The translations under genes and the position numbers were made by a program. A model generated the notes under the pieces. That model worked only from the letters and a program-made list of their open reading frames with translations, had not been told where the DNA came from and searched no databases. Shown piece by piece: positions 1-7,531 of a stretch of 12,522 bases of DNA; position 1 is the stretch's first letter, and each line of letters opens with the position of its first letter. Source of the stretch: an uncultured Chitinophagaceae bacterium (GTDB lineage Bacteria; Bacteroidota; Bacteroidia; Chitinophagales; Chitinophagaceae); NCBI GenBank assembly GCA_937897585.1, contig CALCNY010000221.1:1-12522 (forward strand). The letters are read 5' to 3'.

Positions 1-144
1 TTGTTCATGTTTATATAAATACGATTGATTCGGATACACGAAACATAAAATTAAAGTTGTAAATTGTTAAATTGTTGCTCGTTTAAAAGCAAAATAAGTT
101 CTAACACTAAATAAACAACCACAAATACTAATTGCATACAAAAA

Positions 145-184
145 CTTCGTGTTTCTTTCTGCCTTAGTGCCTTTGTGGCAAAAC
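145..184. repeat. TTCGTG/TTTGTGG-type repeat in the ald leader
   Basis: The leader of ald contains the words TTCGTG (146-151), TTTCTG (156-161), TTAGTG (164-169) and TTTGTG (172-177), spaced 8-10 bp apart, ending in GTGGCA about 20 bp before the ald start. A complementary ATACACGAA lies upstream at 34-42 and could pair with the first unit. The same words recur after ald at 1524-1575. From memory, sequences like this are frequent between genes in Bacteroidota; I could not check that here. I see no open reading frame or other recognisable element in 1-202, and no exact TAnnTTTG promoter box. Confidence 0.45.
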
Positions 185-202
185 TAAAACAGCATATACA
201 TT

Positions 203-1417
203 ATGGCTACATCAAAACCTTTCGTTTCCACTTCATTTTCTTATGAAACACTAGAAGAAAAATTAGATGTAAAACCAAAAGGAGAATCATTAGCCATTGG
301 TATTCCTAAAGAAATTTCATTTAACGAAAACAGAATTGCATTAACGCCCGAAGGCGCCGGTGTTTTAATTGCAAATGGACATGAAGTAATCATGGAATCC
401 AATGCAGGAAAGGGTTCCAACTACAGCGATAAAGATTACAGTGAAACCGGCGTAAGAATAGTATATGATAAAAAAGAAATTTTCAATTGTCACATTATTG
501 TGAAAAGTGCACCAGTAAGTGAAGAAGATTGTGAATTGTTAAAGCCAGATACCACTATTATTTCTCCAATCCACATGGCTATCATGAAGAAAGCCATTTT
601 GGAAAAAATGATGGAGAAAAAAGTTACGGCCGTCAGCTTTGAAAATCTCAAAGACGACAGCGGACACAATCCAATTGTAAGAAGCATGAGTGAGATTGCA
701 GGAAGTGCCATCATGTTGATAGCAGGTCAATATCTTAGCAATGCCAATAACGGTAAAGGTGTTTTGGTAGGCGGTATCAGCGGTATACCACCAACAAAAG
801 TAATCATCATTGGTGCTGGTATCGTAGGTGAATATGCAGCACGAACTGCATTAGCGATGGGTGCAAGTGTGAAAGTATTTGACAATAGCATATACAGACT
901 AAAGCGTTTGCAAAATAACATTGGCGTAAGAATGTGGACTTCTGTTATTGAACCACGAATTTTGAGTAAGCAATTAAAAACCTGTGATGTGGCGATTGGC
1001 GCGTTGAGCGGTGCTGCTGGAAGAACACCAGTTGTAGTTTCGGAAGAAATGGTTAGTAACATGCGCCCAGGCACTGTAATCGTGGATGTGAGTATCGATC
1101 ATGGTGGTTGCTTTGAAACCAGTAGGGTGACTTCTCATGAGAATCCAATTTTTACCAAGTATGATGTGATTCATTATTGTGTTCCTAATATTCCGAGTGG
1201 TTTCGCTCGTACGGCTTCTCAAGCCATTAATAACGTGTTGATGCCATTGCTTCTCGAAACAGGCGAAGATGGTGGTATCGACAATATCATCTGGCACAAG
1301 ATGAATATCAGAAGTGGTATTTATTTGTTTAAAGGAAGTTTGACCAATTTTTTCTTGAGTGAAAGATTTGATTTGAAGTATACAGATTTGAATTTGTTGA
1401 TAGCAAGTAGAAGGTAA
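203..1417 (+). CDS. ald: Alanine dehydrogenase
   Basis: NAD-dependent alanine dehydrogenase, which interconverts L-alanine and pyruvate plus ammonia in the cytoplasm. The 404-residue protein has the AlaDH/PNT N-terminal domain with the substrate residues R44 (in NENRIALTP), K101 (VKSAP) and H124 (SPIHMA). A Rossmann domain follows, with the G-A-G-I-V-G dinucleotide loop at 204-209 and an acidic residue, D227, at the end of the next strand. The conserved segment VDVSIDHGGCFET (294-306) contains the likely catalytic Asp299. It is longer than the roughly 370-residue Bacillus enzyme, by an N-terminal extension of about 28 residues and a C-terminal tail ending in a LSERFDL segment, which fits the Bacteroidota subgroup. 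Many homologues have DQGG where this has DHGG. The related transhydrogenase alpha subunit is less likely, because no beta-subunit gene or membrane part is present. The gene stands alone between repeats, with its own terminator. Confidence 0.93.
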   Translation: MATSKPFVSTSFSYETLEEKLDVKPKGESLAIGIPKEISFNENRIALTPEGAGVLIANGHEVIMESNAGKGSNYSDKDYSETGVRIVYDKKEIFNCHIIVKSAPVSEEDCELLKPDTTIISPIHMAIMKKAILEKMMEKKVTAVSFENLKDDSGHNPIVRSMSEIAGSAIMLIAGQYLSNANNGKGVLVGGISGIPPTKVIIIGAGIVGEYAARTALAMGASVKVFDNSIYRLKRLQNNIGVRMWTSVIEPRILSKQLKTCDVAIGALSGAAGRTPVVVSEEMVSNMRPGTVIVDVSIDHGGCFETSRVTSHENPIFTKYDVIHYCVPNIPSGFARTASQAINNVLMPLLLETGEDGGIDNIIWHKMNIRSGIYLFKGSLTNFFLSERFDLKYTDLNLLIASRR

Positions 1418-1492
1418 TTCAATTTGATAATGAGTGTCGGGTTGCTTTCATAAGAAATAGCGTTGGTATATTTGATGGTGTTTTGTAAAGCT

Positions 1493-1520
1493 CTCAGTCT
1501 CCTACTGAGGATTGTTTTTA
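1493..1520 (+). terminator. Probable intrinsic terminator of ald
   Basis: A perfect 6-bp stem, CTCAGT (1493-1498) with ACTGAG (1504-1509), encloses a 5-nt loop and is followed by GATTGTTTTTA. It lies about 75 bp after the ald stop codon and points in the ald direction. The stem is short, so the call is moderate. Confidence 0.5.
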
Positions 1521-1523
1521 ATA

Positions 1524-1575
1524 GCCACGAATACACGAATTATTTCATTTAGATTTTGTTTCGTGAATTCGTGGC
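1524..1575. repeat. Inverted repeat with CACGAA/TTCGTG arms
   Basis: The 16-bp arm at 1524-1539 (GCCACGAATACACGAA) is the reverse complement of 1560-1575 with one mismatch, separated by 20 bp. Each arm holds two copies of CACGAA or TTCGTG, 8 bp apart. It lies between the 3' ends of the convergent genes ald and the GldM-like gene, so its hairpin could stop transcription from both sides. The words match those in the ald leader at 145-184. Confidence 0.7.
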
Positions 1576-1596
1576 ACTTCAACACTAATTCATCTA

Positions 1597-2214
1597 TCAA
1601 TACAGCATAATCGCAATCCCTTCAGCACTTTTGATACCATCAGGTCCTTTTACTTTAATGTTGTCGAAAGTTATTTGAGATCCTGCAGTGCACTTATTTA
1701 TTAAGCCTCTTAAGGGTTCGATACTGTTGCTGTTTAAGTTAGCTGTCACAACAACCGGAAATTCATTACCAGAGAAATATACGGTAGCACTCACAACTTT
1801 ATAGTCATATTCATGCAGAAAATCAGGAACCTCACATTTTAATCCGGTTTGCATTTTTACTAATACATTGGATACGCTGCTACCATTCAGCTCTCCTAGC
1901 GTGATTTTGAAAGGAGGCATTTCTTTCGCTTTGAATTTTGAAGATGCGACAAGCTTGTTTCCACTCATCACATTTACATTCACTTCACCTTTTTGCGCTG
2001 CGATTAAAAAAATGGTATCTCCGCTTTGCTCAATTTTTCCATTCGAAACCTGATAGGTGAGTTTATTGTTTTTAGGACATTCCGCATCGAAAACAATTGG
2101 TATTTTGGTACCCACATAAACTGTTTTGACTTGTAACCCAATGGTACTCGATTGCGCTTTGGAGTTGACAATCAACAGCAATAAAATTGCAAATGAAAAT
2201 AATAGCTTTTTCAT
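1597..2214 (-). CDS. Exported protein resembling the GldM/PorM C-terminal periplasmic domains
   Basis: A 205-residue exported protein. Residues 1-20 form a signal peptide (KK, a hydrophobic stretch, then SKA before Q21); there is no lipobox cysteine. Residues about 29-97 begin with TVYVGTKIPI and continue with a SNGKIEQSGD-type turn, which resembles the third domain of GldM (the LYVGVDNP-type start). Residues about 103-205 end with GSQITFDNIKVKGPDG (178-193) and a short final strand, closely matching the end of the GldM fourth domain as I remember it. GldM/PorM is the inner-membrane-anchored periplasmic shaft of the type IX secretion and gliding motor. This protein lacks the N-terminal membrane helix and the first two domains, so it cannot replace GldM as a motor subunit. 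It probably sits free in the periplasm, or is secreted. It lies 39 bp after the 346-residue exported gene and is probably co-transcribed with it. The fold assignment is by eye and the role is unknown. Confidence 0.65.
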   Translation of the reverse strand: MKKLLFSFAILLLLIVNSKAQSSTIGLQVKTVYVGTKIPIVFDAECPKNNKLTYQVSNGKIEQSGDTIFLIAAQKGEVNVNVMSGNKLVASSKFKAKEMPPFKITLGELNGSSVSNVLVKMQTGLKCEVPDFLHEYDYKVVSATVYFSGNEFPVVVTANLNSNSIEPLRGLINKCTAGSQITFDNIKVKGPDGIKSAEGIAIMLY

Positions 2215-2253
2215 AATAAATTATTTTAGAGTTTGGAAAATTGAAGGACGACT

Positions 2254-3294
2254 TTATTGATAAATTGAAATCAAATAATTTACCAATGCGTTTGTAGTTT
2301 TGGAATAGAGCTTTCGAGAATCATACATGTCGAGAAAGTGATCAACATAGCCCAAATCAATACCTGCAGAAGTCATAACATCTTTTCCAGCCCCGACATA
2401 GTATCTTAAAGAATTTGATTCTAGATTATTGACAAAGCAAAATGAGACGGAGTTCATTTTCATGGTCTCCAAGGTGTTCAGAACCGCTTTTTTATAGGTA
2501 TCGTTAGTGACCTCCAAAATTTCCAACGTATCTCTTTCGGGTTGTCGTCTTTCTAAAATTGCGTTTCCGTATTTGTCTTCATTTCTCATGTAATTGTATA
2601 CTCCATTAGTGTAGTATGCCTTGTTGAAATCAGCATTGTATTTATCAAATAATTTTTCGGTCAATTCATGAATGAAACTGACTGTATCAGTAAATAAAAA
2701 ATTCATCGGAAATATGCAAAGTCTTTCCGCTTTTCCATTGATGTTACAATTTTCCACCACACAAGAATCTAGTTTGAAATCAATCGATGAAATTAGTTCC
2801 ATAAAATTTCTTGTATGTCTGTCGCTGATTACATTCAGTTCTTTTGGATTGATGATGAAGAATTTATTATTTCCGTTCAATGAACTAGGATCTTCTATAT
2901 ATGAATCCTCATTAGAAAAAATAAGTCCGAATTTCATGTCTTTTGCCATCGATTTGCTGCAAAAAATTCCGGTAACATGGGCATTGACACTAACATTCCT
3001 TTCACCTGTTTTTTCACCAATGGAATCAAACGTGGGTACCTGGATGATGTGTGTGTTCATATCACTAAATGTTTTTTTAGAAATTGGTTCAATCGCAAAT
3101 TTGCCTCCGGATAATTTTTTGATGAATTCAATATTACATTTAGAATCATTGACTATATCATAACCTTTCCAGTCCCAAAGTTTTATATCTGATTGTATCA
3201 ATTTGTATAGGTCTTCATAGTAAACATCATGAATACGTTGTGCTTTATTTGAATTGCTCCACAAAAGGGAGAGAAGGACAATTAGTTTTTTCAT
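2254..3294 (-). CDS. Exported hypothetical protein, faintly GldN/PorN-like
   Basis: I do not firmly recognise this 346-residue protein. It begins with a signal peptide (KK, hydrophobic 4-12, then NKA before Q19) and has no other membrane segment, so it should be periplasmic or secreted. Cysteines at 53, 112, 178, 183, 193 and 286 could form disulfides after export. A loose likeness to GldN/PorN can be argued: DVYYEDLYKLI near the mature N-terminus, a VTGIFCSKSMAKDMKFGLIF segment (107-126) and a late NEDKYGNAI segment (238-246), in the order that GldN has comparable patterns. The size is also similar. The evidence is mainly memory-based pattern matching and may be chance. Its partner, 39 bp downstream on the same strand, resembles the GldM C-terminal domains, which makes the idea worth testing. 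The 242 bp between its start and the ABC ATPase gene (3295-3536) hold no gene that I can see, so the pair probably has its own promoter. Confidence 0.55.
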   Translation of the reverse strand: MKKLIVLLSLLWSNSNKAQRIHDVYYEDLYKLIQSDIKLWDWKGYDIVNDSKCNIEFIKKLSGGKFAIEPISKKTFSDMNTHIIQVPTFDSIGEKTGERNVSVNAHVTGIFCSKSMAKDMKFGLIFSNEDSYIEDPSSLNGNNKFFIINPKELNVISDRHTRNFMELISSIDFKLDSCVVENCNINGKAERLCIFPMNFLFTDTVSFIHELTEKLFDKYNADFNKAYYTNGVYNYMRNEDKYGNAILERRQPERDTLEILEVTNDTYKKAVLNTLETMKMNSVSFCFVNNLESNSLRYYVGAGKDVMTSAGIDLGYVDHFLDMYDSRKLYSKTTNALVNYLISIYQ

Positions 3295-3536
3295 TGTAAT
3301 GAAGTTTAGGGTTAAAAAATAAAATTCAGATGTAAATGGAAAACGGTAAACGAAAAGAAGAGAGTGGGAGACTTATAGAATTGTATTCAAATCGTAATAT
3401 TTTGATTACTGAAATGAAAATATGTTTTTACAAAATGAGAGGTTGAAAAAAAATGTTAAGTGAGGAGAATTGGGGAGTTGTTTAACAAAATATTTTCTGT
3501 TTTGCTGTAAGTCAGCAGACCGGAGTTATTGCTATA

Positions 3537-4148
3537 TTATTTGTAGTCTTCAACTTTTATCACTTCCCTACAAAACTCATACTCATTCTTATCATTACTA
3601 CATACAATTACCAGTCGATTTGTAGTGTATTTTGAAATCAGTGTTTTGTAAAGTTTTATGCCTGCTTCATCTAGATTGGTGGTGGGTTCATCGAGGAGCA
3701 AAACTGATGTGTCGCTGTAGAAAGCTTGTGCCAATTTCAATCTTTGTTTCATTCCACTGCTATAATAGCGGATTTGTTTATTTGCCGCTGACTGTAAATT
3801 CACTTCCTGCAAAATTTCATCAACAGGTATAATCAGTTTTTTAAACGAAGTATGAAAAGATAAAAATTCTAATGCCGTCATTTCTTCAATCAACTCAAGA
3901 TATGGAGCGTTAATGGAAATGTTTTTGTAAGCAATGGCAGCATCAACTGTTTTGTTGTTTGCTGTAAAATCAATCGATCCTTCACTGTGCATTAATGCAC
4001 CAGCAATTACCTGAAGTAAAGTTGATTTGCCTGAGCCATTCGCTCCCGTGATAGCGTAAGCGTTTCCTTGTTTGAAATGATAATCTATTCCGCGAAAAAT
4101 CCATTCTCTGTTGAAACGCTTGCCTGTATTAGTTAAACGGATATCCAT
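3537..4148 (-). CDS. Lone ABC-type ATPase subunit at the end of the lipid A operon
   Basis: A single ABC nucleotide-binding domain of 203 residues. It has Walker A GANGSGKST (35-43), signature region YYSSGMKQR (128-136) with SSGMK in place of LSGGQ, Walker B VLLLDEP (149-155) and D-loop NLD (158-160). Two usual features are missing. The segment after the beta-strand of the Q-loop reads ISINAPYLEL with no glutamine, and the H-loop position reads VCSNDKNEY (182-190) with no histidine. No permease gene lies next to it. The start is 8 bp after the lpxA stop, so it is the last gene of the lpx operon. The likeliest role is energising a membrane component encoded elsewhere, possibly in envelope or lipid export; a CcmA-like exporter is a distant alternative. 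ATP binding is well supported; the substrate is unknown. Confidence 0.82.
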   Translation of the reverse strand: MDIRLTNTGKRFNREWIFRGIDYHFKQGNAYAITGANGSGKSTLLQVIAGALMHSEGSIDFTANNKTVDAAIAYKNISINAPYLELIEEMTALEFLSFHTSFKKLIIPVDEILQEVNLQSAANKQIRYYSSGMKQRLKLAQAFYSDTSVLLLDEPTTNLDEAGIKLYKTLISKYTTNRLVIVCSNDKNEYEFCREVIKVEDYK

Positions 4149-4156
4149 TGTTGTAG

Positions 4157-4954
4157 CTATTCATCATCCATGCTTCCTTTGCTGAAGCGTTTGATAATGC
4201 CTCTGCCGCTTTCACGGATAAAGGTTACGATTTCATCACGTTCATCTGTAGCCGCTAATTCTTCTTCAATGAAATTTAATGCCTGTGATGTGTTTAGATT
4301 CTTATTATAAATAATTCTGTAGACGTCAAGAATATGATTGATTCTATCCAATGAAAATCCTCTGCGCTTCAATCCTACGGAGTTAACGCCGGCATAACTT
4401 AATGGAGTACGGCCTGCTTTGATATAAGGCGGCACATCTTTACTAACCAATGACCCTCCGGCTACAAATGCATGTTGACCAATTTGAACAAATTGATGTA
4501 CAGCACACATTCCCGCAAGAATTGAATGGTCTCCAAGGGTTACGTGGCCTGCCATTTGAGTATTGTTACTCATAATACAATTGTTACCAATTACACAGTC
4601 GTGAGCAATATGACTGTAAGCCATAATCAGACAATTGTCTCCTACTTTGGTTGTCCACTTGTCTTTACTGCCTCTGTTGATGGTAACAAATTCTCTAATA
4701 GTGGTATTGTTGCCGATTTGAACAGTGGTATTTTCACCTTCGTATTTTAAATCTTGAGGAATACCTGCAATAACAGCGCCGGGAAATATTCTGCAATTCT
4801 CTCCAATTCTTGCACCTTCCATGATGGTTACATTGCTTCCAATCCAGGTGCCACTGCCAATTTCTACATTCTGATGTATCACACTGAATGGATCGATTTT
4901 TACATTCGGAGCTAGCTTGGCATTGGGGTGTATGTATGTGTGTGGATGAATCAT
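4157..4954 (-). CDS. lpxA: UDP-N-acetylglucosamine acyltransferase LpxA
   Basis: Cytoplasmic acyltransferase for the first step of lipid A synthesis: it moves a 3-hydroxyacyl chain from acyl carrier protein to the 3-OH of UDP-GlcNAc. The 265-residue protein has a left-handed beta-helix of hexapeptide repeats over residues 1-185, the family marker DLKYEGE (68-74), and HIAHDC with catalytic His118 (equivalent to E. coli His125). A C-terminal helical domain starts at GLKRRGF (194-200). Aligned by eye with E. coli LpxA, the acyl-chain ruler residue Gly173 corresponds to Gly166 here. A glycine leaves room for long chains (C14 or more), in line with the long 3-hydroxy acyl groups of Bacteroidota. 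It starts 27 bp after lpxC-fabZ and ends 8 bp before the ABC ATPase gene. Confidence 0.96.
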   Translation of the reverse strand: MIHPHTYIHPNAKLAPNVKIDPFSVIHQNVEIGSGTWIGSNVTIMEGARIGENCRIFPGAVIAGIPQDLKYEGENTTVQIGNNTTIREFVTINRGSKDKWTTKVGDNCLIMAYSHIAHDCVIGNNCIMSNNTQMAGHVTLGDHSILAGMCAVHQFVQIGQHAFVAGGSLVSKDVPPYIKAGRTPLSYAGVNSVGLKRRGFSLDRINHILDVYRIIYNKNLNTSQALNFIEEELAATDERDEIVTFIRESGRGIIKRFSKGSMDDE

Positions 4955-4981
4955 CTTATTTTATTAAATCAAAAATTGCGG

Positions 4982-6391
4982 TTAATCATTTCTTTTTACC
5001 AACTGGGCAGTAAATTCACCTTCGGTACAAAGTTTATTGGCAACATAAACACTACCTTTCATAACACATATGCCTCTTCTGATAGGTTCTATCAATTCCA
5101 TTTTTAAAATCATGGTATCGCCGGGAACTACTTTTTGTTTGAATTTACAATTATCTATTTTTAGAAAATAGGTATCATAATTCCCTTCAGGCATTGTGTT
5201 AATGCAAAGAATACCACCAGTTTGAGCCAGGGCTTCAATTTGTAAAACACCAGGCATTACTGGATTTCCGGGAAAATGTCCCTGAAAGAAAAATTCATTG
5301 AAAGTAACATTCTTTATTCCAATGATGCAAGTATCGCTTAACTCTACTATTTTATCAACCAGTAAAAATGGGTAACGATGCGGCAAAGTTTTTTCTATTT
5401 GCTGCAAGTTGTAAACCGGAAGTTGTGATGGATCGTAAACAGGAATGTCTTTAGTGTGTTTGTTCTTCTTGATGTACTGTTTTATTTTTTTTGCAAATTC
5501 CACATTACTGCTGTGTCCTGGACGATTAGCAATGATATGTGATTTAATTGGATAACCAATCAAAGCCAGGTCGCCGATTACATCCAATAATTTATGTCTG
5601 GCAGGTTCGTTAGGGAATCGCAATTCCAAGTTATTAAGATAGCCCTCTGTTTTTACTTCCACCGTATCTCTGCCAAATGCTTTTGCCAAGCGGTTCATAG
5701 CAGGTTTATCCAGAGGTTTGTCAACAACTACAATAGCGTTATTGATATCGCCGCCTTTTACCAGGTTGTTATCCAGTAACATTTCCAGTTCATGCAAGAA
5801 GCAAAATGTTCTGCATGGTCCAATTTCTGATTTGAAATCTATCATTTTTTTCAACGTCGCATGCTGGGTTCCCAAAACAGGACTATTGAAATCTATCAAT
5901 GTAGTTATTTCGTAATTGGTTGCTGGAAGTGCGGTCATTTCAACACGCTTTACTTCATCGTAAAAACTAATATTGGTGTCAATTGTGTACCATGCTTTTG
6001 CTGCATCTTGCTCTACTATTCCAGCCTTTTCAATCAATTCTACAAATGGGCTGCTACTGCCATCAATAATGGGAATTTCAGGCCCATTAATTTCAATGAG
6101 ACAATTATCAACGCCCATCCCAACCAGTGCAGCTAGAATATGCTCTACCGTGCTGACTTTTACCGCACCTTGTTCTAATGTAGTTCCTCTGGAAGTATCT
6201 GTAACTAGGTCACAATCCGCTTTGATTGTTGGCGTTCCGGGCAAATCAACTCGTTGAAACTGAAAGCCATATCCGGGATTAGCCGGCTTTAATGTCATAT
6301 CTACATTTATCCCAGTATGCAAACCTGTTCCTGAAATACTTGCCTGTTCGGCAAGGGTATGTTGCTTATCGGGATTAAAATTCTTATCCAT
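4982..6391 (-). CDS. lpxC/fabZ: Bifunctional LpxC deacetylase / FabZ dehydratase
   Basis: A fusion of two enzymes, typical of Bacteroidota. Positions below count from the ATG at 6391 (469 residues). The N-terminal part is LpxC, the zinc deacetylase that commits UDP-3-O-acyl-GlcNAc to lipid A: STVEHILAAL with zinc ligand His84, the RHKLLDVIGDL segment with His266 and Asp270, and RPGHSSN with catalytic His293. A linker of about 30 residues follows. The C-terminal part is FabZ, the 3-hydroxyacyl-ACP dehydratase of fatty acid synthesis: LPHRYPFLLVD, then GHFPGNPVMPG with catalytic His372, and Glu386 in LQIEALAQ. One polypeptide therefore both consumes the acylated product of LpxA and acts on the same 3-hydroxyacyl-ACP pool. 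An in-frame ATG at 6436 would add 15 residues (MADIFGISLPKFKTS); I prefer 6391 because conserved LpxC sequence begins soon after it. The ORF is intact across the junction. Confidence 0.95.
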   Translation of the reverse strand: MDKNFNPDKQHTLAEQASISGTGLHTGINVDMTLKPANPGYGFQFQRVDLPGTPTIKADCDLVTDTSRGTTLEQGAVKVSTVEHILAALVGMGVDNCLIEINGPEIPIIDGSSSPFVELIEKAGIVEQDAAKAWYTIDTNISFYDEVKRVEMTALPATNYEITTLIDFNSPVLGTQHATLKKMIDFKSEIGPCRTFCFLHELEMLLDNNLVKGGDINNAIVVVDKPLDKPAMNRLAKAFGRDTVEVKTEGYLNNLELRFPNEPARHKLLDVIGDLALIGYPIKSHIIANRPGHSSNVEFAKKIKQYIKKNKHTKDIPVYDPSQLPVYNLQQIEKTLPHRYPFLLVDKIVELSDTCIIGIKNVTFNEFFFQGHFPGNPVMPGVLQIEALAQTGGILCINTMPEGNYDTYFLKIDNCKFKQKVVPGDTMILKMELIEPIRRGICVMKGSVYVANKLCTEGEFTAQLVKRND

Positions 6392-6466
6392 GCTAGTTTT
6401 GAATTTCGGCAAAGATATTCCAAAAATATCAGCCATGAGCCATATATGAGAATTAGTAAAAGCGCT

Positions 6467-7510
6467 TTATTGCTTGTCAGATAATCTTTTAACTAAATCT
6501 TCCAATTCTTTAATACGTTTTTCAAGTTGCGGAAGACTTCTCAAAACTGCTTTACTTTTCATAGAAGCAGTGAAATCGAATGCCGGATTGCCATCTAATG
6601 AAGTGTTGGGATTTTTAACAGTTTTGCTGACACCACTTTTGCCATTGATTTTGGTGCCATCAGCTATTGATAAATGACCAGCCAATCCTGCCTGACCACC
6701 TATCATCACATTTTTTCCAATTTTTGTACTGCCGCTAATGCCAGCCAAAGCAGCAATAACAGAATTGTTACCAACTTCTACATTGTGCGCAATTTGAACG
6801 AGGTTGTCAATTTTTGCACCTTTTCGAATAATGGTACTGCCCATAGTGGCTCTGTCAATTGTAGAATTGGCGCCTATTTCTACATGATCTTCAATTACCA
6901 CATTACCTATCTGAGGTACTTTTTTAAGGGTTCCATCGGGCATAGGTGCAAATCCAAAACCATCACTTCCGATTACCGCCCCTGCGTGAATAATTACATT
7001 TGAACCAATTACACATTCATGATAAATTTTCACTCCTGCGTTGATAATTGTATTTTGTCCAACAGTAACATTGTTTCCTAAATAAGCTCCAGCATGTATT
7101 TTTGTTCCATTGCCTACTACCACATTTTCATTCAAACAAGCAAATGCACCAATGAATACATTGTTTCCGGTTTTTACAGATGAATGAATGAATACTGGTT
7201 CCTGAATACCGGTAAGCATATTTGATTTCATTTGCTGATAAGCATCTAACAATCCTGCAAATGCGGCATAAGCATCAGATACTCTTATAAGCGTGGCTTT
7301 CACTGGCTTTTTCAGCTCCAGTGTTTCATTGATAATGATAATGGATGCAGATGTGGTATATAAATAGTCTTCATATTTAGGATTGGCCAGAAACGCCAAT
7401 TGACCTTCCTTTGCTTCTTCGATTTTCCCAAATGAAACTACGATAGATTCTTGATCGCCTTCAACTTTTCCGTTAATAACCTGAGCTATCTGAGCTGCGC
7501 TAAATGTCAT
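6467..7510 (-). CDS. lpxD: UDP-3-O-(3-hydroxyacyl)glucosamine N-acyltransferase LpxD
   Basis: Adds the second 3-hydroxyacyl chain, from ACP to the 2-amino group of UDP-3-O-acyl-glucosamine, after LpxC. The 347-residue protein has the N-terminal LpxD domain (1-100) with FGKIEEAKEGQLAFLANPKY, then a long run of hexapeptide repeats (105-300) forming the left-handed helix. It includes GSDGFGFAP (181-189) and VQIAHN with catalytic His242 (the counterpart of E. coli His239). The C-terminal 30 residues, rich in Lys, Glu and Leu, form a trimer-type coiled coil. Length and motifs are complete. It begins 21 bp after the HD gene stop and is followed by lpxC-fabZ, so the product of the next gene supplies its substrate. 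Confidence 0.96.
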   Translation of the reverse strand: MTFSAAQIAQVINGKVEGDQESIVVSFGKIEEAKEGQLAFLANPKYEDYLYTTSASIIIINETLELKKPVKATLIRVSDAYAAFAGLLDAYQQMKSNMLTGIQEPVFIHSSVKTGNNVFIGAFACLNENVVVGNGTKIHAGAYLGNNVTVGQNTIINAGVKIYHECVIGSNVIIHAGAVIGSDGFGFAPMPDGTLKKVPQIGNVVIEDHVEIGANSTIDRATMGSTIIRKGAKIDNLVQIAHNVEVGNNSVIAALAGISGSTKIGKNVMIGGQAGLAGHLSIADGTKINGKSGVSKTVKNPNTSLDGNPAFDFTASMKSKAVLRSLPQLEKRIKELEDLVKRLSDKQ

Positions 7511-7531
7511 TTTTTAAATGGATTTCCTGTT

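Noticed and set aside
1..202. tsaE or another gene expected near porX/ald in Bacteroidota
   Set aside because: No open frame with a tsaE-like P-loop is present in the 202 bp before ald or elsewhere in the window.
727..1297. Antisense open frames of 107-115 codons opposite ald
   Set aside because: The ald frame carries every family motif; the antisense products have no recognisable pattern.
2672..3163. A 163-codon open frame on the + strand inside the 346-residue exported gene
   Set aside because: It is antisense to a longer frame with a signal peptide and sensible protein composition; its own product is hydrophobic, low in motif content and unlike any family I know.
3481..3536. Small hairpin GCTG-TAAGT-CAGC after the ABC ATPase gene as a terminator
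   Set aside because: The stem is only 4 bp and no T-run follows it in the direction of the lpx operon.
4982..6436. Frameshifted or mis-joined lpxC and fabZ
   Set aside because: The reading frame is continuous and both halves are complete; this is the natural fusion found in the phylum.
6392..6436. Longer start for lpxC-fabZ at 6436
   Set aside because: The extra 15 residues precede the conserved LpxC start and do not look like part of the family; the possibility is not fully excluded.
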